From Polytrichum commune (taxonomy: Eukaryota; Streptophyta; Polytrichopsida; Polytrichales; Polytrichaceae): a stretch of DNA of 64,000 bases. A program made the translations under genes and the position numbers. Location: contig OX485806.1 in assembly GCA_950295325.1 (NCBI GenBank), forward strand, positions 20,520,001-20,584,000, in the 5' to 3' direction. Shown piece after piece: positions 21,515 through 33,510 of this stretch; positions within the stretch are counted from its first letter, which is position 1; the number at the start of each line of letters is the position of its first letter. The notes below the pieces were generated by a model. It saw only the letters and a list, made by a program, of their open reading frames with translations, did not search any database and had not been told where the DNA came from.

Positions 21515-21745
21515 TTGAACATAAAAACCAAGTTCAATGTGAAGTGTTTTCAGCAAAGGGAAAGTTTGGATCATGAATATTATAGGGGCTACTTATTTTT
21601 CATCTTTAAACGTGTTAGAATGTACTTTTCACATGGGATACAAGTAGATCGTGGCGAATGTGAGCATGGCAGGTGGCAATTTTTTAATAGAAATTCATTA
21701 TTATGTGTTGGAATAGAGAGCCCTCCATGATGCTTTTATAAGTAT
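21515..21745 (+). repeat. Dispersed repeat family H, copy 2
   Basis: Shares 'gggatacaagtagatcgtggcgaatgtgagcatg...' and 'ggaatagagagccctccatg' with the copy at 33370-33510. A 71-codon frame spans it without a recognisable domain. Confidence 0.55.
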
Positions 21746-22273
21746 AAATTCTCACATGCTATAATTTGACATGGTCACCGGCATCACAATAAAAGGGACG
21801 TCAACTTTAAGGACTGGGAAGCAATCAAAATCACAGTACTTTTGGTGAACCAGTTCTACATGGTACAATTTGCTTAGATCGCCTCTTCATTACATATATA
21901 TCACTTGTCTAGATATAATAAGATTTTACGAGTTTTTTCATACCAAGAAGGTGTGGGTATTTGAGGATATTTTTGTTTCTTATATGATTGAGTCTATAAA
22001 AGTACCATTCAATAACCTTTATATTTAGGTAACAATGTCCTAGTATATATATATGGTATTAGGATGGTATTGACAAAATTATGACTTTGGTATATAAAGA
22101 ATTATCATCATATGATACCCACCAAGTATCAATAGTTGACGGGTGTTAAAACTTTGCTACCGGCAATGTAGGTTCTTTAACACCGGAATTGATATTGTGT
22201 ATCGACGCCATATTCACCTATATATCAAATTTTCAAAATGATGCCTTGTACTCTACTTCATCTTTATCAGGGG

Positions 22274-22853
22274 TTAGGGGTTGTTTACACCATGGACCAT
22301 GCACTCGTCCCAAGGCCCTATAAGATTTGTGATTGGTTGTTGAACTCGTCTCAAGATCACTTTGATTTACACCGAGGACAAAATGTTAGAGTGACCATGG
22401 AGTTTGAGGTCCCCAAAAGACATATTTTAAGGCCTACATTATCCACCGGCATGGTCCAACAGGTTTTGCGGTGGGAGAGGAAAAATAGGTGCTATGGTAG
22501 AAAAAGGCAAGGGCACATGGCAAATAAAATGTTGTTATAATAAAAATTTAATGAAACAAAATTTTGAGGAAGAGAAGATGAACATAAGAGAAGACAAAAG
22601 AATGGTCAAACTATAATTCTTTCCAAAACTGGCCTCGTTGGGCATGTATCAAGAAAATCATCGCATTCGTTTTTTGGTGCATGGTCACTCCTCTTGGTCC
22701 ACGTTCGGTTTACACCTAGTGAGGGGCCCAAAGACTTTCTAAACTAATTTTTTAAGAAATCAAAACATGGAAATTAGATCATCAAGTCGGACCATGGGAA
22801 AAGGGCCATCTTCCATGGTCCAACTTCATGGTCCATGGTGTAAACCGGCCCTC
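22274..22853. mobile_element. Harbinger-like TIR element
   Basis: The left end is GGGG-TTGTTTACACCATGGACCATG (22277-22301). The inverted right end 'catggtccatggtgtaaaccggccct' is at 22828-22852. A second right end at about 23012-23043 is followed by TTA, matching the TTA before the left end (22274-22276), the target site of PIF/Harbinger elements. No transposase frame remains. Confidence 0.6.
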
Positions 22854-22856
22854 AAT

Positions 22857-23465
22857 GGTGAGTAATGTTAGGGTTCCATCTTGCTGGGATGAGTTTTTCT
22901 TTACAGGAGACCGCTCCTAACAAGTATGTGGATGCCGACACCGGTGAGGGGAAGAAGTTAGCATGGGCATCTGCTTTGGCCAGCCCACGCTACAGTATCC
23001 ATCTTCATGGTCCGACTTCATGGTCCATGGTGTAAACTGGCCCTTAGTGATGAGTAATGTTAGGGTTCCATCTTGATGGGATAAGTTTTTCTTTACAGGA
23101 GACCGCTCCTAACAAGTATTTGGATGCTGACACGGGTGAGGGGAAAAAGTTAACAAAGCTACTAAGGAGGCATGCAACCTGTCACCTAAACTCCACGGGC
23201 ATTTGCTTTGGCCAGCCCACACTATCATATCCATCTTCCATGGTCCGTGGTGTAAACCGACTCTTGTTGATGAGTAATGTTAGGGTTCCATCTTGATGGG
23301 ATAAGTTTTTCCTTTACAGGAAACCGCTCCTGACAAGTAAGTTATTTGGATGCCGACACGGGTGAGGGGAAGAAGTTAGCCAAAGCTACTAACTTAGGGA
23401 CGTATGTGACGTGTCACCTAAACTCCATGAGCATCTGCTTTGGCCAGCCCACACTACCGTATCCA
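22857..23465 (+). repeat. Three tandem copies of an intron-exon-like module
   Basis: Units start near 22857, 23050 and 23270. Each has 'gtaatgttagggttccatcttg', then a polypyrimidine tract ending in 'tttacag', then a short coding-like stretch (Pro-Asn-Lys-Tyr, then Asp-Ala-Asp-Thr-Gly-Glu-Gly-Lys-Lys-Leu) and 'catctgctttggccagcccac'. Units 1 and 2 end in the TIR-like 'catggtccatggtgtaaac'. It looks like a captured 3' splice site plus exon fragment that was then amplified. The source gene is not recognised. Confidence 0.65.
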
Positions 23466-23736
23466 GGGACAAAGGCCGTTCCGTTTTGTCGTCCCTCAGG
23501 ACAGTTTTTGCTTGCGTTTCTTTCACTCGACCCACAGGTGGCATCAACAACATCAACCAACAAAATTGTATCTCAAGATTGGTATAACTTAGAAATCGGT
23601 CCTTTGGCTTCCTGACGTCCCTCAGCCATACAAGCCGGGGATGATCCCTTCAGGTATACTTACACACACGTAGACGGTAAGCTTAGTAAAAACGTACCAT
23701 TGCCTCCTGCAATGTGGAAACATGTGAACCCAAGGC
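23466..23736. other. Flank of the gene-fragment array
   Basis: Continues an open frame (23346-23615) from the third unit but shows no known domain. It may be more of the same captured gene. Confidence 0.35.
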
Positions 23737-23997
23737 GAGAGGGAGAGAGAGAGAGGGGGAATTATCACATATGAGCGTACCTCTCATCCATCCAGCGTCT
23801 AAAATGTGATCTCCTATAGGTTTGTGGTGGATTCATCTTAAAGGACTTTGAATGGATTGATTCAGCGTTTTTGAAACTAATTTCGGTGTTAAATTGTTTA
23901 CAATAAGTAACTTTTGGGTTGCATAATGTTTTCAGAGTTTTTTTTATGTTGGATGAATGAGAGGTATCCTCATATGCGACAATTCCCTCTCTCTTGA
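23737..23997. mobile_element. Family M MITE, copy 4, best preserved
   Basis: 'agagggggaattatcacatatgagcgtacctctcatccatccag' is mirrored by 'atgttggatgaatgagaggtatcctcatatgcgacaattccctctct'. Both sides are purine/pyrimidine microsatellites (gagaga, ctctct). This copy defines the family: about 250 bp, 45-base TIR, non-coding. Confidence 0.85.
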
Positions 23998-24479
23998 CCA
24001 CGATGTTTAACGTCGCTCCACAATCATGAGTTGGTAACTTGACTTACTTGGGGTCGGTTTGACCCAAGTATCCAAAGGGGGTATATGTATATGTATAAAG
24101 TACTTGCGTTACATTTTACATTCTACCACATCCTTCAATATCGATATTGACACCTATTTGGTATTTGTGCATCCATCATTTCAAACCTTCATAGGATCAA
24201 CTATATACCTTTGGACATTTTATGATTATTTTGGTGTTTGGTTTCTAAGGACATATAACATGGAGAGTACCATGCCACAACAAAGGACTGACATCATTAT
24301 TTGAACATGAATTATAAGTCCCGAGTTTCCATTGCGACAAGAGAGTGGATGACCATAGGCTAAAGCCCATCTAAACATCCAACTATGTGCATCTCATATG
24401 GGTATTTAAGGACATCTCAATTTGTTTCTTTGAAATTTTCAAAACCATGATGCGCTATATAGAAACTGCAAGGTTTTCT

Positions 24480-25640
24480 AATATTACTCTTACCCACTAG
24501 TATATAGGCCAACAAACTATGGAGCCACAAATCTACAAGCACTCGCCAATCCCATACATATCTTTCATTTATCCCCACACTTCCTTCCCAACAATGCATT
24601 ATGCACATGTTCAGTTTCTCGACATGGACATTTTTCTCTCACTATTACCAAAAATGTCTCAACCAACATATACTCCCCAAGTACCCACCTATCCACAAGC
24701 GGACCTCCATTGAACACCCTCTCCATGATCAACCCATCCCAAATTACACAAACCCTCAAATTTTGCAATAGCTAACATTGGCATTTGTTGGAAACACCTT
24801 TTTGGCCCAAAGACTTCCCATCCATACATTGCCCTCCACGTGCCTCGCGTTCCCACCTTATGGACACTTGGCCATGCCTTCTTGCATCATGTCACCGTCT
24901 CATCTTAAAGGCATCCGTCTCGATAGACATAATCAAGCCTCCTACATATTCTAGCAATGTTCTTGAGACACCATCTCACCATGTGAAAATGCCCCATGAA
25001 TGGAAAATCCACCCACTCATCCCCAGCAGACCACACGTTTCCCAATTGCATGTTACCGCACAATTGTACTTGCCTCTCAAGCCCTTGCCAACTCCTCTAC
25101 AAACTTTGTCATGAAGTTCAACCAAATACACCCCTCTAATGAACATAAACTCGTAGGCAGGGTGGGAGGTTCTCCTTCTCATCACTCTGACAACTGATGA
25201 ACATGAAGGCATTTCATTTCTTGAATATAAACCCTCCTCTCTGACCATCTTAAGTTGCCCATGTCAAAATTCCACCCTTGAAACTCGCTCTCGGCACTTA
25301 TCATCAATAAAGGACAATTTGAGAAAAAAAGCTCATCCATCATGAGCCCCACCTCAAAAACCCATTCACATGTACCACCATACCATACTAAGACGGACCA
25401 AAATACGAATCCTCAAACAAAATACAAGAAAACTTGGAAGTTGCGGAAGTAGTTGAGGGGGACTTACTCATGGTCTCAATCAAGGGATAACACTTTCTTG
25501 TGTTGTTGACTTTTTCAATGATGCCTCGGGGTTTCAAACCCGGACCTTCCATATTGATAACCCATGGGACCCTCAACTAGCGACTCAACCCAAGGAGTCC
25601 ATTCCCATTGAGCACCTCTACTTATCACAACCACCCATCA
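24480..25640 (+). pseudogene. A/C-rich island, possible old retroelement
   Basis: The plus strand is markedly rich in A and C over more than 1 kb. Several open stretches (24519-24713, 24785-25114) follow each other with Pro/His/Thr-rich translations. The skew resembles the islands at 29100-29660 and, inverted, 33480-35240. No domain is recognised; a decayed retroelement is a guess based on composition. Confidence 0.25.
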
Positions 25641-28146
25641 CATGACATGCATGAGACAATTATCTTGGGACCCTACATGGAGCCCAACTTTGAAAGGGGA
25701 CAATTGTCCACATGCAAAGATGTTCTATATGAAATCAAAGATAGATGTATAATATTGGTATGTAGTGGCTTGGGGTTTGTGGAGTCCATGTAAACTCATT
25801 TATCATTGATGAAGGGGCTTTAGTAAATCAAGTCCTCTACAAGGTTGGAAATTGTACCATTCCAATTGGGCTACAATAGGTTAATTTGGGATCTTTCATG
25901 TTTTTCCAAGATCAAATCATTTTAGAATAACCATTCACAAGCTATATAATAGTTCAATGCGTTTTCACCTTCACCATGGACGAGTTTATGTAGACATTAC
26001 ATATCTCAGCCAATATGGTGTGTGTGTGTGTGTTCAATGGACAACGTGGTGGTGGTACACTAATTAGTCCTATTAGTGTGAGTGGAAAATTAACATGGAA
26101 ATAAATTGTTCCGACCGCACTAATTTCCTAGTCAGGGTGGAAATAACCTAGGTCTACCCTTGAGTCTTCATGAAGACTTCCAACCAATACATCGAATATT
26201 AGTTAGAAGACAAAAGTAGCACAATGCAACATAATCACCTGCATTAGTTTCCTAGGAAAAAAATTAATGTGGTCCACGTTAATTTTCAACTAGAAATTTA
26301 GCATAGGCTCTAGAAATTTATTGTAGTCCACAATAATAGGACTATTTAGTGCATTGATTGTTGCCCGGCCACTATTATCCATACATATTAGTTATTCAAA
26401 TGGGAGAGCATGTATGGGGGAGGCAGTGAAGAAAATGCCACATGTCAAGTGGGCTTAAGGCTTTGTATGGGGGAGGTAGAGAGAGAGAGAGACCACAAAC
26501 ACTTGTAGGCTTAGGATGGGTTTGCATGTATGATGCTCGCCTACCATACTCTAGTGAAAATAAGGACAAATGTAGATGGAATATGATGGGGTAGAGCTCG
26601 TAGTGCCAACCAACCATTGTTGATTTAAGCGTTTAAGTTGATGGGTGCGTGGAAGTCCAATGGCCCTTGGTCACAACCCTCCACATTCTAGTAGGCAACC
26701 ATAATGTGGGTGCTTGCTTGTTTTTGTTATCTTCACGAGAACGCATCCAACCCACTATTATCTACAATCCAGTGGGTCAGCTAGAGACATGGAAACTTAC
26801 CTTTAGAAGTGGTCTAAAAATGAGCAATTTTAAGAGACGGACTCGATTCAAGACATGTATGTATAGCAATATCAACTATAACTTATTTCTCTATAACTCA
26901 TAGTTCATGTACACGGGTATCGTGTACGAGGAAACTATACTCAAATTTTTGTCTACTAGTTATCATAAATAGGTCAACCTACGTTGTGAATATTGGTTGG
27001 GAGAGAATCTTGCCTTTGAAAATTTACTATCAACTTAATACTTCAAAATCAACTATGATTTTTTTTTGGTTAAACGTCGTGATATCAATTTCCAGGCCTA
27101 TGAAAATGCACTCCAGTATCACACTTGTAACCATACTTATGCAAAATTGCTCAAGTTGTTGGAAATGGGTCTGTCTACCTTAGTCCTAGTTTTCCTCTAC
27201 TTTGTAGGCTTAGCTTTGAAGCTACACAGGTCTACCATAGGCACATTAAGCAAGGAGGAATCATGTATCACAATTGAGTGGTAAAACTGATATAACTTAC
27301 ACATGAGAAGCTCATGAATTCAATGACATGGTGTACCTATAAAGCGCATGGTCATTATAAAAGAGTCGCCCCATCTTTTGAAAATATACAGCAAAATTAA
27401 GGCAGCAGCACCTTAACCAAGAAGTTAATGTACTTGACATACATGTGATAGCCATATGAAGCGGAAAACCAGAAAAATAAATTAAAAGTATAAATTAAAA
27501 TAAAATGTCTCGTGTAGAAGAAAGACGATGAGGTTTGTTGCAAGTTTATTTTTCCTCCAATATTGAAATAAACCTAAATTTTGAAACTAATGGTGTTGTC
27601 ACCCAAAATTGTTAGGGGGGCTAATGTTCACATGGTAAACATTGTCATGTTCAATATGTACTTATTGTGCAAGATTTCAATGCACCACATGTATACACCT
27701 AGCACCCTCTACCTTAATTACAGAAGGATTGTAACAAAGTTGGTTAAGCTATACCGCCATGTAGGGGCCTACATCTCAAAATGCAAGTGACCAACATTTT
27801 TTTGTTGGGGAACTTAGACCATGTTTACACTCATGATCAATGATTGTCACTACCCATATTCCAAATTCTCTGATTTGTTGAGAAATAATTAGTGGGCCAT
27901 TTTTCTTCACAAAGTTTTCCTTTCTATTCAGTCTATGTTTGGTTTGCATTATGTACCATAGTTTTGAAAAGCACTATGGATTTCCCTTGGTCATGGTTTG
28001 AAGCTAAGGGTCATGACCACAAAAAAACCCTTAATTGGTTTCTCTCATAACCCTTGGTCACATGTGTAAACATGCCTTTTATACATACCAAAATTATCTA
28101 GAGTTAGTATTAGGTAAGAGTTTCCACTCTTGTCTTCTAGTTGTTT
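25641..28146. other. Intergenic, no gene seen
   Basis: Long AT-rich stretch with short frames only. GT microsatellite at 26018-26033; AG microsatellite at about 26477-26491. At 27820-28075 two ends, 'catgtttacactcatgatcaa' and 'ttggtcacatgtgtaaacatg', form a likely TIR element; a matching left end is at 63005. Confidence 0.5.
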
Positions 28147-28159
28147 AGCTACACTAAAT

Positions 28160-28418
28160 AAATAAATAACCAACGTCAGGCAATCCGACATGAATTGAGC
28201 CCATTGGCCCTGCCCTGCTCAAGAATCCTCTTGATGTAGGGCGGGGTTTTTTGCTTACCTTGTGATGGGTGGGCTCTTGGCTTCTTACCTACCTACCCAA
28301 TTTTTTTTTTCCGTCAAGTGAAGAGAAGATTTCAGAGCGGGAATTGAACCGCCAACCACTTCATTCGGAAATGGGTGCCTCTCCATTATCACCCAGTAGT
28401 TTAGGGTCATCTCGGATC
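28160..28418 (-). mobile_element. tRNA-derived SINE with 13-bp target duplication
   Basis: The element reads on the minus strand from 28418. An A-box-like TGGGTGATAATGG (28383-28395) is followed about 33 bases later by a perfect B box GGTTCAATTCC (28340-28350), the spacing of an internal RNA polymerase III promoter. The tail is (TTTA)n. The direct repeat 'agctacactaaat' flanks it at 28147-28159 and 28419-28431. This set of features defines a SINE moved by LINE-encoded reverse transcriptase. A related copy is at 19182-19440. Confidence 0.85.
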
Positions 28419-28431
28419 AGCTACACTAAAT

Positions 28432-30472
28432 ATTGTATCTATTGTCAACTGATGTTTTATGTCACTATGGTACCTTATCTCATGGCATTTCTTATGGATA
28501 AGTTTTACAAGCATTGTCAAGGATGATTTTTGGATATAAATGGTTGAGATCCTCGTGTTTTCAAGTCTGACCGATTACATGTTGACATCTTTCGATTTTC
28601 TTTATTAATTCAAGGTATATTCCATAGATTCTTCCAAAATGATAAGCAACTTCCTGAAGTCTCAATCTTCAACCGGTTATTTCTCAAACTCAACCACGAC
28701 TAGCTATTGATTCTCTCCATACATTTTCTCCCTTGCACTCCACAATACTGGTTCAAGGTGACTGACAAGGCAACTAAGATCATGTATATTACCAACACTA
28801 GTCTTGTGACAAATTCCTTGCCAATAAGAAGTCACACAAATGGAACAAAAGGATTTCCATTGCCAAGAGATAGAGGGTGCTTAAACCAACACTTTAAGCT
28901 ATTGCATATACATATGGCTATGTGATTGATATAAAATATATATATTCATATTGACCTTCGAGCTAAACATAGATATAAAAAAAAACATATGTTTTTAGCC
29001 TCAACTGAATATTTGATGAATATTCAAAGTCGAAACCACTAGCTTCCTTTAACCAATCCCTAGGCCCTGTGTATGATGACCTTGAAAATGATGAGGACCC
29101 CCACCTTCATTGCCTAGAACCAACATAAGATTGTCTAGAACCAACCCAATATAGTTGGTACTAGACCCAAGCTAGATCAAAGTCCACAAAGCTAGCAACG
29201 GTACGCAAATCCACATGGCCACCCACCCCCATGATCCCACCCGGTTTGGTTGCAAAACCGTCACCTTACATCCCAGGTACTGAAACCCCCTTTGTGCTTT
29301 GTGGGCCTACCTCCTTGGCTTTGTAAATAGAATGGCTAGAACCATCCCCCCACCCCTCCCGTAGTGAATAGAATGCCTAGAATAGGCACCAAAAAGCCAC
29401 CCTAAACCCATCTTGAATCAACCCGAGATATAATGGAGTTTATTACCCACCCTAGATGAAGGTAGTGGAGGTTGGTACGAGGTGGCGCCACTAATGGCAC
29501 CTAAAACTGTCACTCCATGGGCCCGCCCACTCCTACATGGGGAACGGTTCAACAAATCTCATCATACTCTTCAGCATGCAACAAGTCTAGATCGGTTTTT
29601 AGACGAAGCCCTTCGGCCTCTACGCCATGCCAGTCAAGTTTCCCCCCAAACAACTCTCCACACCTATTAGAACTTGAAGATTATTATATTTAGTATAATA
29701 TCAAGATTATAGAGTGTTGGCGAATGGGAGATGTTTGTAGGTGTTGTTTTTGGGCGGGATGTTGATTTGGGTTCAAATGCACGACATGAATACCCTTCGA
29801 TGCAGGTATAACTTAGGGTATTAATCGTCAATGTCACTTATGGCTACGTTTTGATTTTCTCCTTGACATAAGAAAATGGAATCATTCTTTGAATTCAAGC
29901 GAATATGGGAGAGTTCAGTGTGATTGCAAACTATAAAACCATCCACATTAGAAAACAAGGTTCCTAGAATTCATTAGAGGTAAATATTGTTTTTTTTTAA
30001 ATACATGTACCAAACAATATGATGAAGAAGGATGTAAGTAGCATAGGGACTGCCCAGTGTGTTCAGAAAAAGAAAAAGAAAAAGAAAATCTTAGAATAAT
30101 TACACAATATCATAAAAATACAGGATGTCCCCACAGTATCCAAATGTTTAGGTAGTAAAATCTAGCTGGAGAGAGAACTATCATTACGATTGAGTTCCAT
30201 ATTGTTTCCCTTTGATTGATTTACATATGTAATTGATATTTTGTTTCAGTTGCGGTGCATGCTTGGAGGTAGTGGTTGAATATGAATGAAGAGCAATACA
30301 TTTTGGTTCATTGAGGGCTTGACTCGTTTTGACACCTCTTGGGATACTAAAACAAATTTCACTTCAAAAGTAGAAAAATGGGCAAATGTTGAGGCAACCT
30401 CGCAAAAGGCTTCATTTCATATAACAAACTATTAAGTGTTAAATTTGTTGCACATGTTGCAAACTCTTTCAA
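28432..30472. other. Intergenic, no gene seen
   Basis: Contains an inverted family I fragment (about 28615-28705) and a C/A-rich part (29100-29660) with repeated 'ctagaaccaac' and 'agaatgcctagaat' words, not supportable as a gene. A 'gaaaaa' repeat is at 30066-30088. Confidence 0.5.
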
Positions 30473-30860
30473 TAAGGTAGATGGGTCTACAATGGTTGCT
30501 TTTTCCAACAAGCCCACTTCTCGTAGAATTTGAAGCACACAATTAGTACAAGATATTTAGCAAATCCAAATTGAGGCCATAGCCACTTATCTCATAATTT
30601 TTAGAGCTCGTATGAATATTGTATTCATTATCAAAGTGAAGGATCTTGTGGTCAATAAATGGTCATTTAGGCCCCCCACATTTTTTTGTTGACTAATTGA
30701 GACTATAATGGTTATCATATTTTGAGCATGCAATCCAATCTCTTTTGAAATACATGTCTTTCTTATATTTGATATTGGAGCCATACCAAGCCTTATAACA
30801 AACTCTAACATAGGCACCTAATAAGAAAAGTAACTGAATAAAAAAAGGTTGTCTACATTG
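30473..30860 (+). mobile_element. Family A MITE
   Basis: Starts 'taaggtagatgggtct' and ends near 'ggttgtctacattg'. All internal landmark blocks are present, including 'gattatttagcaaatcc'-like and 'gcatgcaatccaatctcttttgaa'. The right terminus is slightly degraded. Confidence 0.8.
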
Positions 30861-30959
30861 TTATATCGCATCTTGAGTGGTCAACTTGTGCATTATGGTA
30901 GACAAGGCTAATTCAGTCATCCCCATAATTGGAGACCTACATTTTAGTAGTATATGGCT

Positions 30960-31130
30960 TGCTTGTAGTTGTGAATAAATAAAATAAAATAAAAGCAACG
31001 TTTGGGTTTCTTTTACCCTAACGTGAATGGGAGCCCGTTCCTCTTTACTGTGATCATGTTTGACCAGGCGTCACCGTAAGGGGTACTTCCTCCCTCTCAG
31101 GAGGTGGGCTCCTTTAGTTTACTTTGTAGT
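30960..31130. other. Possible short interspersed element
   Basis: An (aaata)n tract is followed by GC-richer sequence ('accaggcgtcaccgtaaggggtac', 'ctctcaggaggtgggctcc') unlike the surroundings. No second copy was found in the window and no B box is seen, so this is only a suspicion. Confidence 0.2.
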
Positions 31131-31249
31131 TGTGAGCATACACTCAAATGACACTTGTTCCGATGAGATTTGACATTGTGCTCAAATTATAGACACCACT
31201 CTAGGTTGAAGAATAGTGAACAAAAGTGGGAGGAATGTCACCAATCAAG

Positions 31250-31400
31250 GAGAAAGAGAATCTTCACTTAGACCTCTTGCAACATTTGTATCTCGACTCT
31301 AAATCTTAAACTTAGAATGACAATCTTCGCAATTTCGCAATTGCTAACCAAATGAGACATTTCCTTGTCAAATCCAACACTCATTATATGCTTGTGGAGT
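31250..31400. repeat. Dispersed repeat family G fragment
   Basis: Contains 'gcaattgctaaccaaatgagacatttcc', shared with about 62625-62653 and, more distantly, 43840-43858. Confidence 0.5.
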
Positions 31401-31424
31401 TAGAAGCATCCACATTAGCCTTGT

Positions 31425-31736
31425 CTAAAGTAGACATGTGTTATTCAAATACTTTCCTCTCTACATGTGCTTCTAGTGGGATATAAAACACGCAATTAGT
31501 GCAAGATGATTAGCAAATCCAAATTGTGCTCACATGAATATCCTATTCAACATCAAAGTGAGGATTCTCATGCTCTTCGAGTGGTCACACATGTCCCCCC
31601 AATCCTATTGACTTTTGAACCTAAAATGGATAGCATATTTTGAACATACAATCCATTCTCTTTTAAACACATGTGTTCTTAGTGCTTGTTCTTGGTTCCA
31701 CACCTAATTACATACCACACAAATAAGGTAGAAAAA
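31425..31736 (+). mobile_element. Family A MITE, right end lost
   Basis: Starts 'taaagtagacatgtg' and carries the blocks 'gcaattagtgcaagatgattagcaaatcc', 'atcaaagtgaggattctcatgctc' and 'acctaattacataccacacaaata'. An internal segment is shortened compared with the copy at 13837. Confidence 0.75.
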
Positions 31737-32659
31737 AAACAAAAAAACGGTGAATGACCATTAGTGGTGCACTAGACTAGAGGAGAAAGATTCTTGTGTG
31801 GACCCAAAATGGTTTAATGTAAAAGTGGCAACCTAAAAGGATGCAAAGTTTGGTTGGATGCAGTGATTGACACGATAGGTCATGTTTCACACCACTTGGG
31901 ATCACTTTTGAGTGCCATTGAGTTAACTGTTTTGTGTGCATTCGTATGCACAATAAGGATGTTTTGAGGCTCAAATTAGGGAAACACTATCGTACAAGTC
32001 CGGGAGTTTTACTTGCTTGCCTCTTAGAGAAAACTTAACTAACTATTTACATGTGACAAAACTACAAACCAACTTGCAGTCCTCGTCGTTTCCTCTACTC
32101 CATCTTTGAAACATATTGCACAAATTTCGAGCCACTCTTCATGGCTGAATCAACTTACTTTCACCGTCTTCGTACATTGCAGGAGTTCAAGTTATTATTG
32201 TGTTCGATTTAGGCACGTCGACCTCACCTACGTAAGTGATGAAAACAAACACCCACTTACATAGCCTACTTAAGGTACCGAGGTCTTAAAGCGACACTTT
32301 AAGAAGCTTTCCTAGCTATAATTGTTATTGCATTTGTTGGTGAAGCGGGGCTCGTTGTACTCGGGAGGGGCAATGACCACGCGTCACTTTGTCCTCCCAA
32401 CATGCATGTCCACCAACAAACAAACAAAGTTTTCTTGCACAATTCCCTCAAAGTTTGGCCCCAAGTCACTCATCAGCTGGCACCCGACACCCTGAGAGCC
32501 CAGCCGAACTTCCTCCCATGTGTGCTCTGACAAGGGCCGTCAATTATCACCATGGCCGGTAAATGGAGGAAAAGAGAAAAAGAATCCAAGGACTCCTACA
32601 GTCCAACTACCAAGTGGTGCCCGTGTAAGCAGCTAAGTTATGTGGGTGTGATTTGGTTC
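31737..32659. other. Intergenic, no gene seen
   Basis: No supported feature. Confidence 0.5.
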
Positions 32660-33017
32660 GCCTTTCGTATTCTCCAACTTCTACCGATTAGATTCACACA
32701 ACGAAACTCGTGTTGCGTTGGCAAATCTACGATGAAACATCCGCAAAAACCGGATTGAAAATCGGACTTCCCATGATTTAGTTATGGGTTTGAGAAGTGC
32801 ATGTTTGCTGATTTCTTAACTGGATACATAGGTCCTCCCAATTGTGTTCACTGTTGGGTGTAGAGTAGTTAGGTTAATATTTAAGACGTGGTCCAATCTC
32901 TTTTAAACATGTGTATGTATGAATTTGCTCTTTGATCCTTGTTGAACCGCATATTGATCAAATGATAGGGGTCCAATTAAGAAAATGAGCCACTTGAGAC
33001 CCATCTACCTTAGTGAG
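32660..33017 (-). repeat. Family B copy fused to a family A 3' end
   Basis: The left part is the inverse of the family B blocks at 36290-36580 ('tagttatgggtttgagaagtgcatg', 'acataggtcctcccaattgtgttcactgt'). The right part is the family A 3' end, finishing 'gagacccatctacctta' at 33017 with a terminal TA. It suggests A is a deletion derivative of B. Confidence 0.65.
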
Positions 33018-33369
33018 TCGGTCATGTTGTTTCCCTTCGTGCGTGTGTGAGCTCTAACTTTATGGAATGTTAGTGTACGTCGGGGCCATGTTGTGTCCTA
33101 AGCAGTGGATGATGTTAGTCGTTTATTTGGGTGGTTATGTGGGGAGGATGGGCGTATTACATGGTTGTTGATGAGGCATATGCTATTGCGTCGACCCGTA
33201 AGGATATGTATGTCGTGATTGATGTCTTTTGTGTTGCCAAGTGGTAAGCAAAGACCATATGGTTCTACTCTAAAAGTGTTATGAAATCGTGGGAGCCCTC
33301 ATGCTATTTGTATGTTGTTGATTGGGCTATATATTGTAGAGGACTCCTTATTTCATCATTACATGTGCC

Positions 33370-33510
33370 AAAATGTAATTTCCGTGTGGGATACAAGTGG
33401 GTTGTGGTGAATGCAAGCATGAAACGTGGCATATTTTGAGGGGAAACTCAGAATAGGGAGCCTAAGACCGCGCGTGTGAGAATAGGGAGCCCTCTATGGT
33501 ACTCCTGACC
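33370..33510 (+). repeat. Dispersed repeat family H, copy 3
   Basis: Contains 'gggatacaagtgggttgtggtgaatgcaagcatg' and 'gaatagggagccctctatgg', matching 21640-21740. Confidence 0.55.

Noticed and set aside
28160-28418. A tRNA gene
   Set aside because: The A and B boxes are present, but the sequence cannot fold into a full cloverleaf, the B box of the sister copy is broken, and target duplications show it is a SINE.
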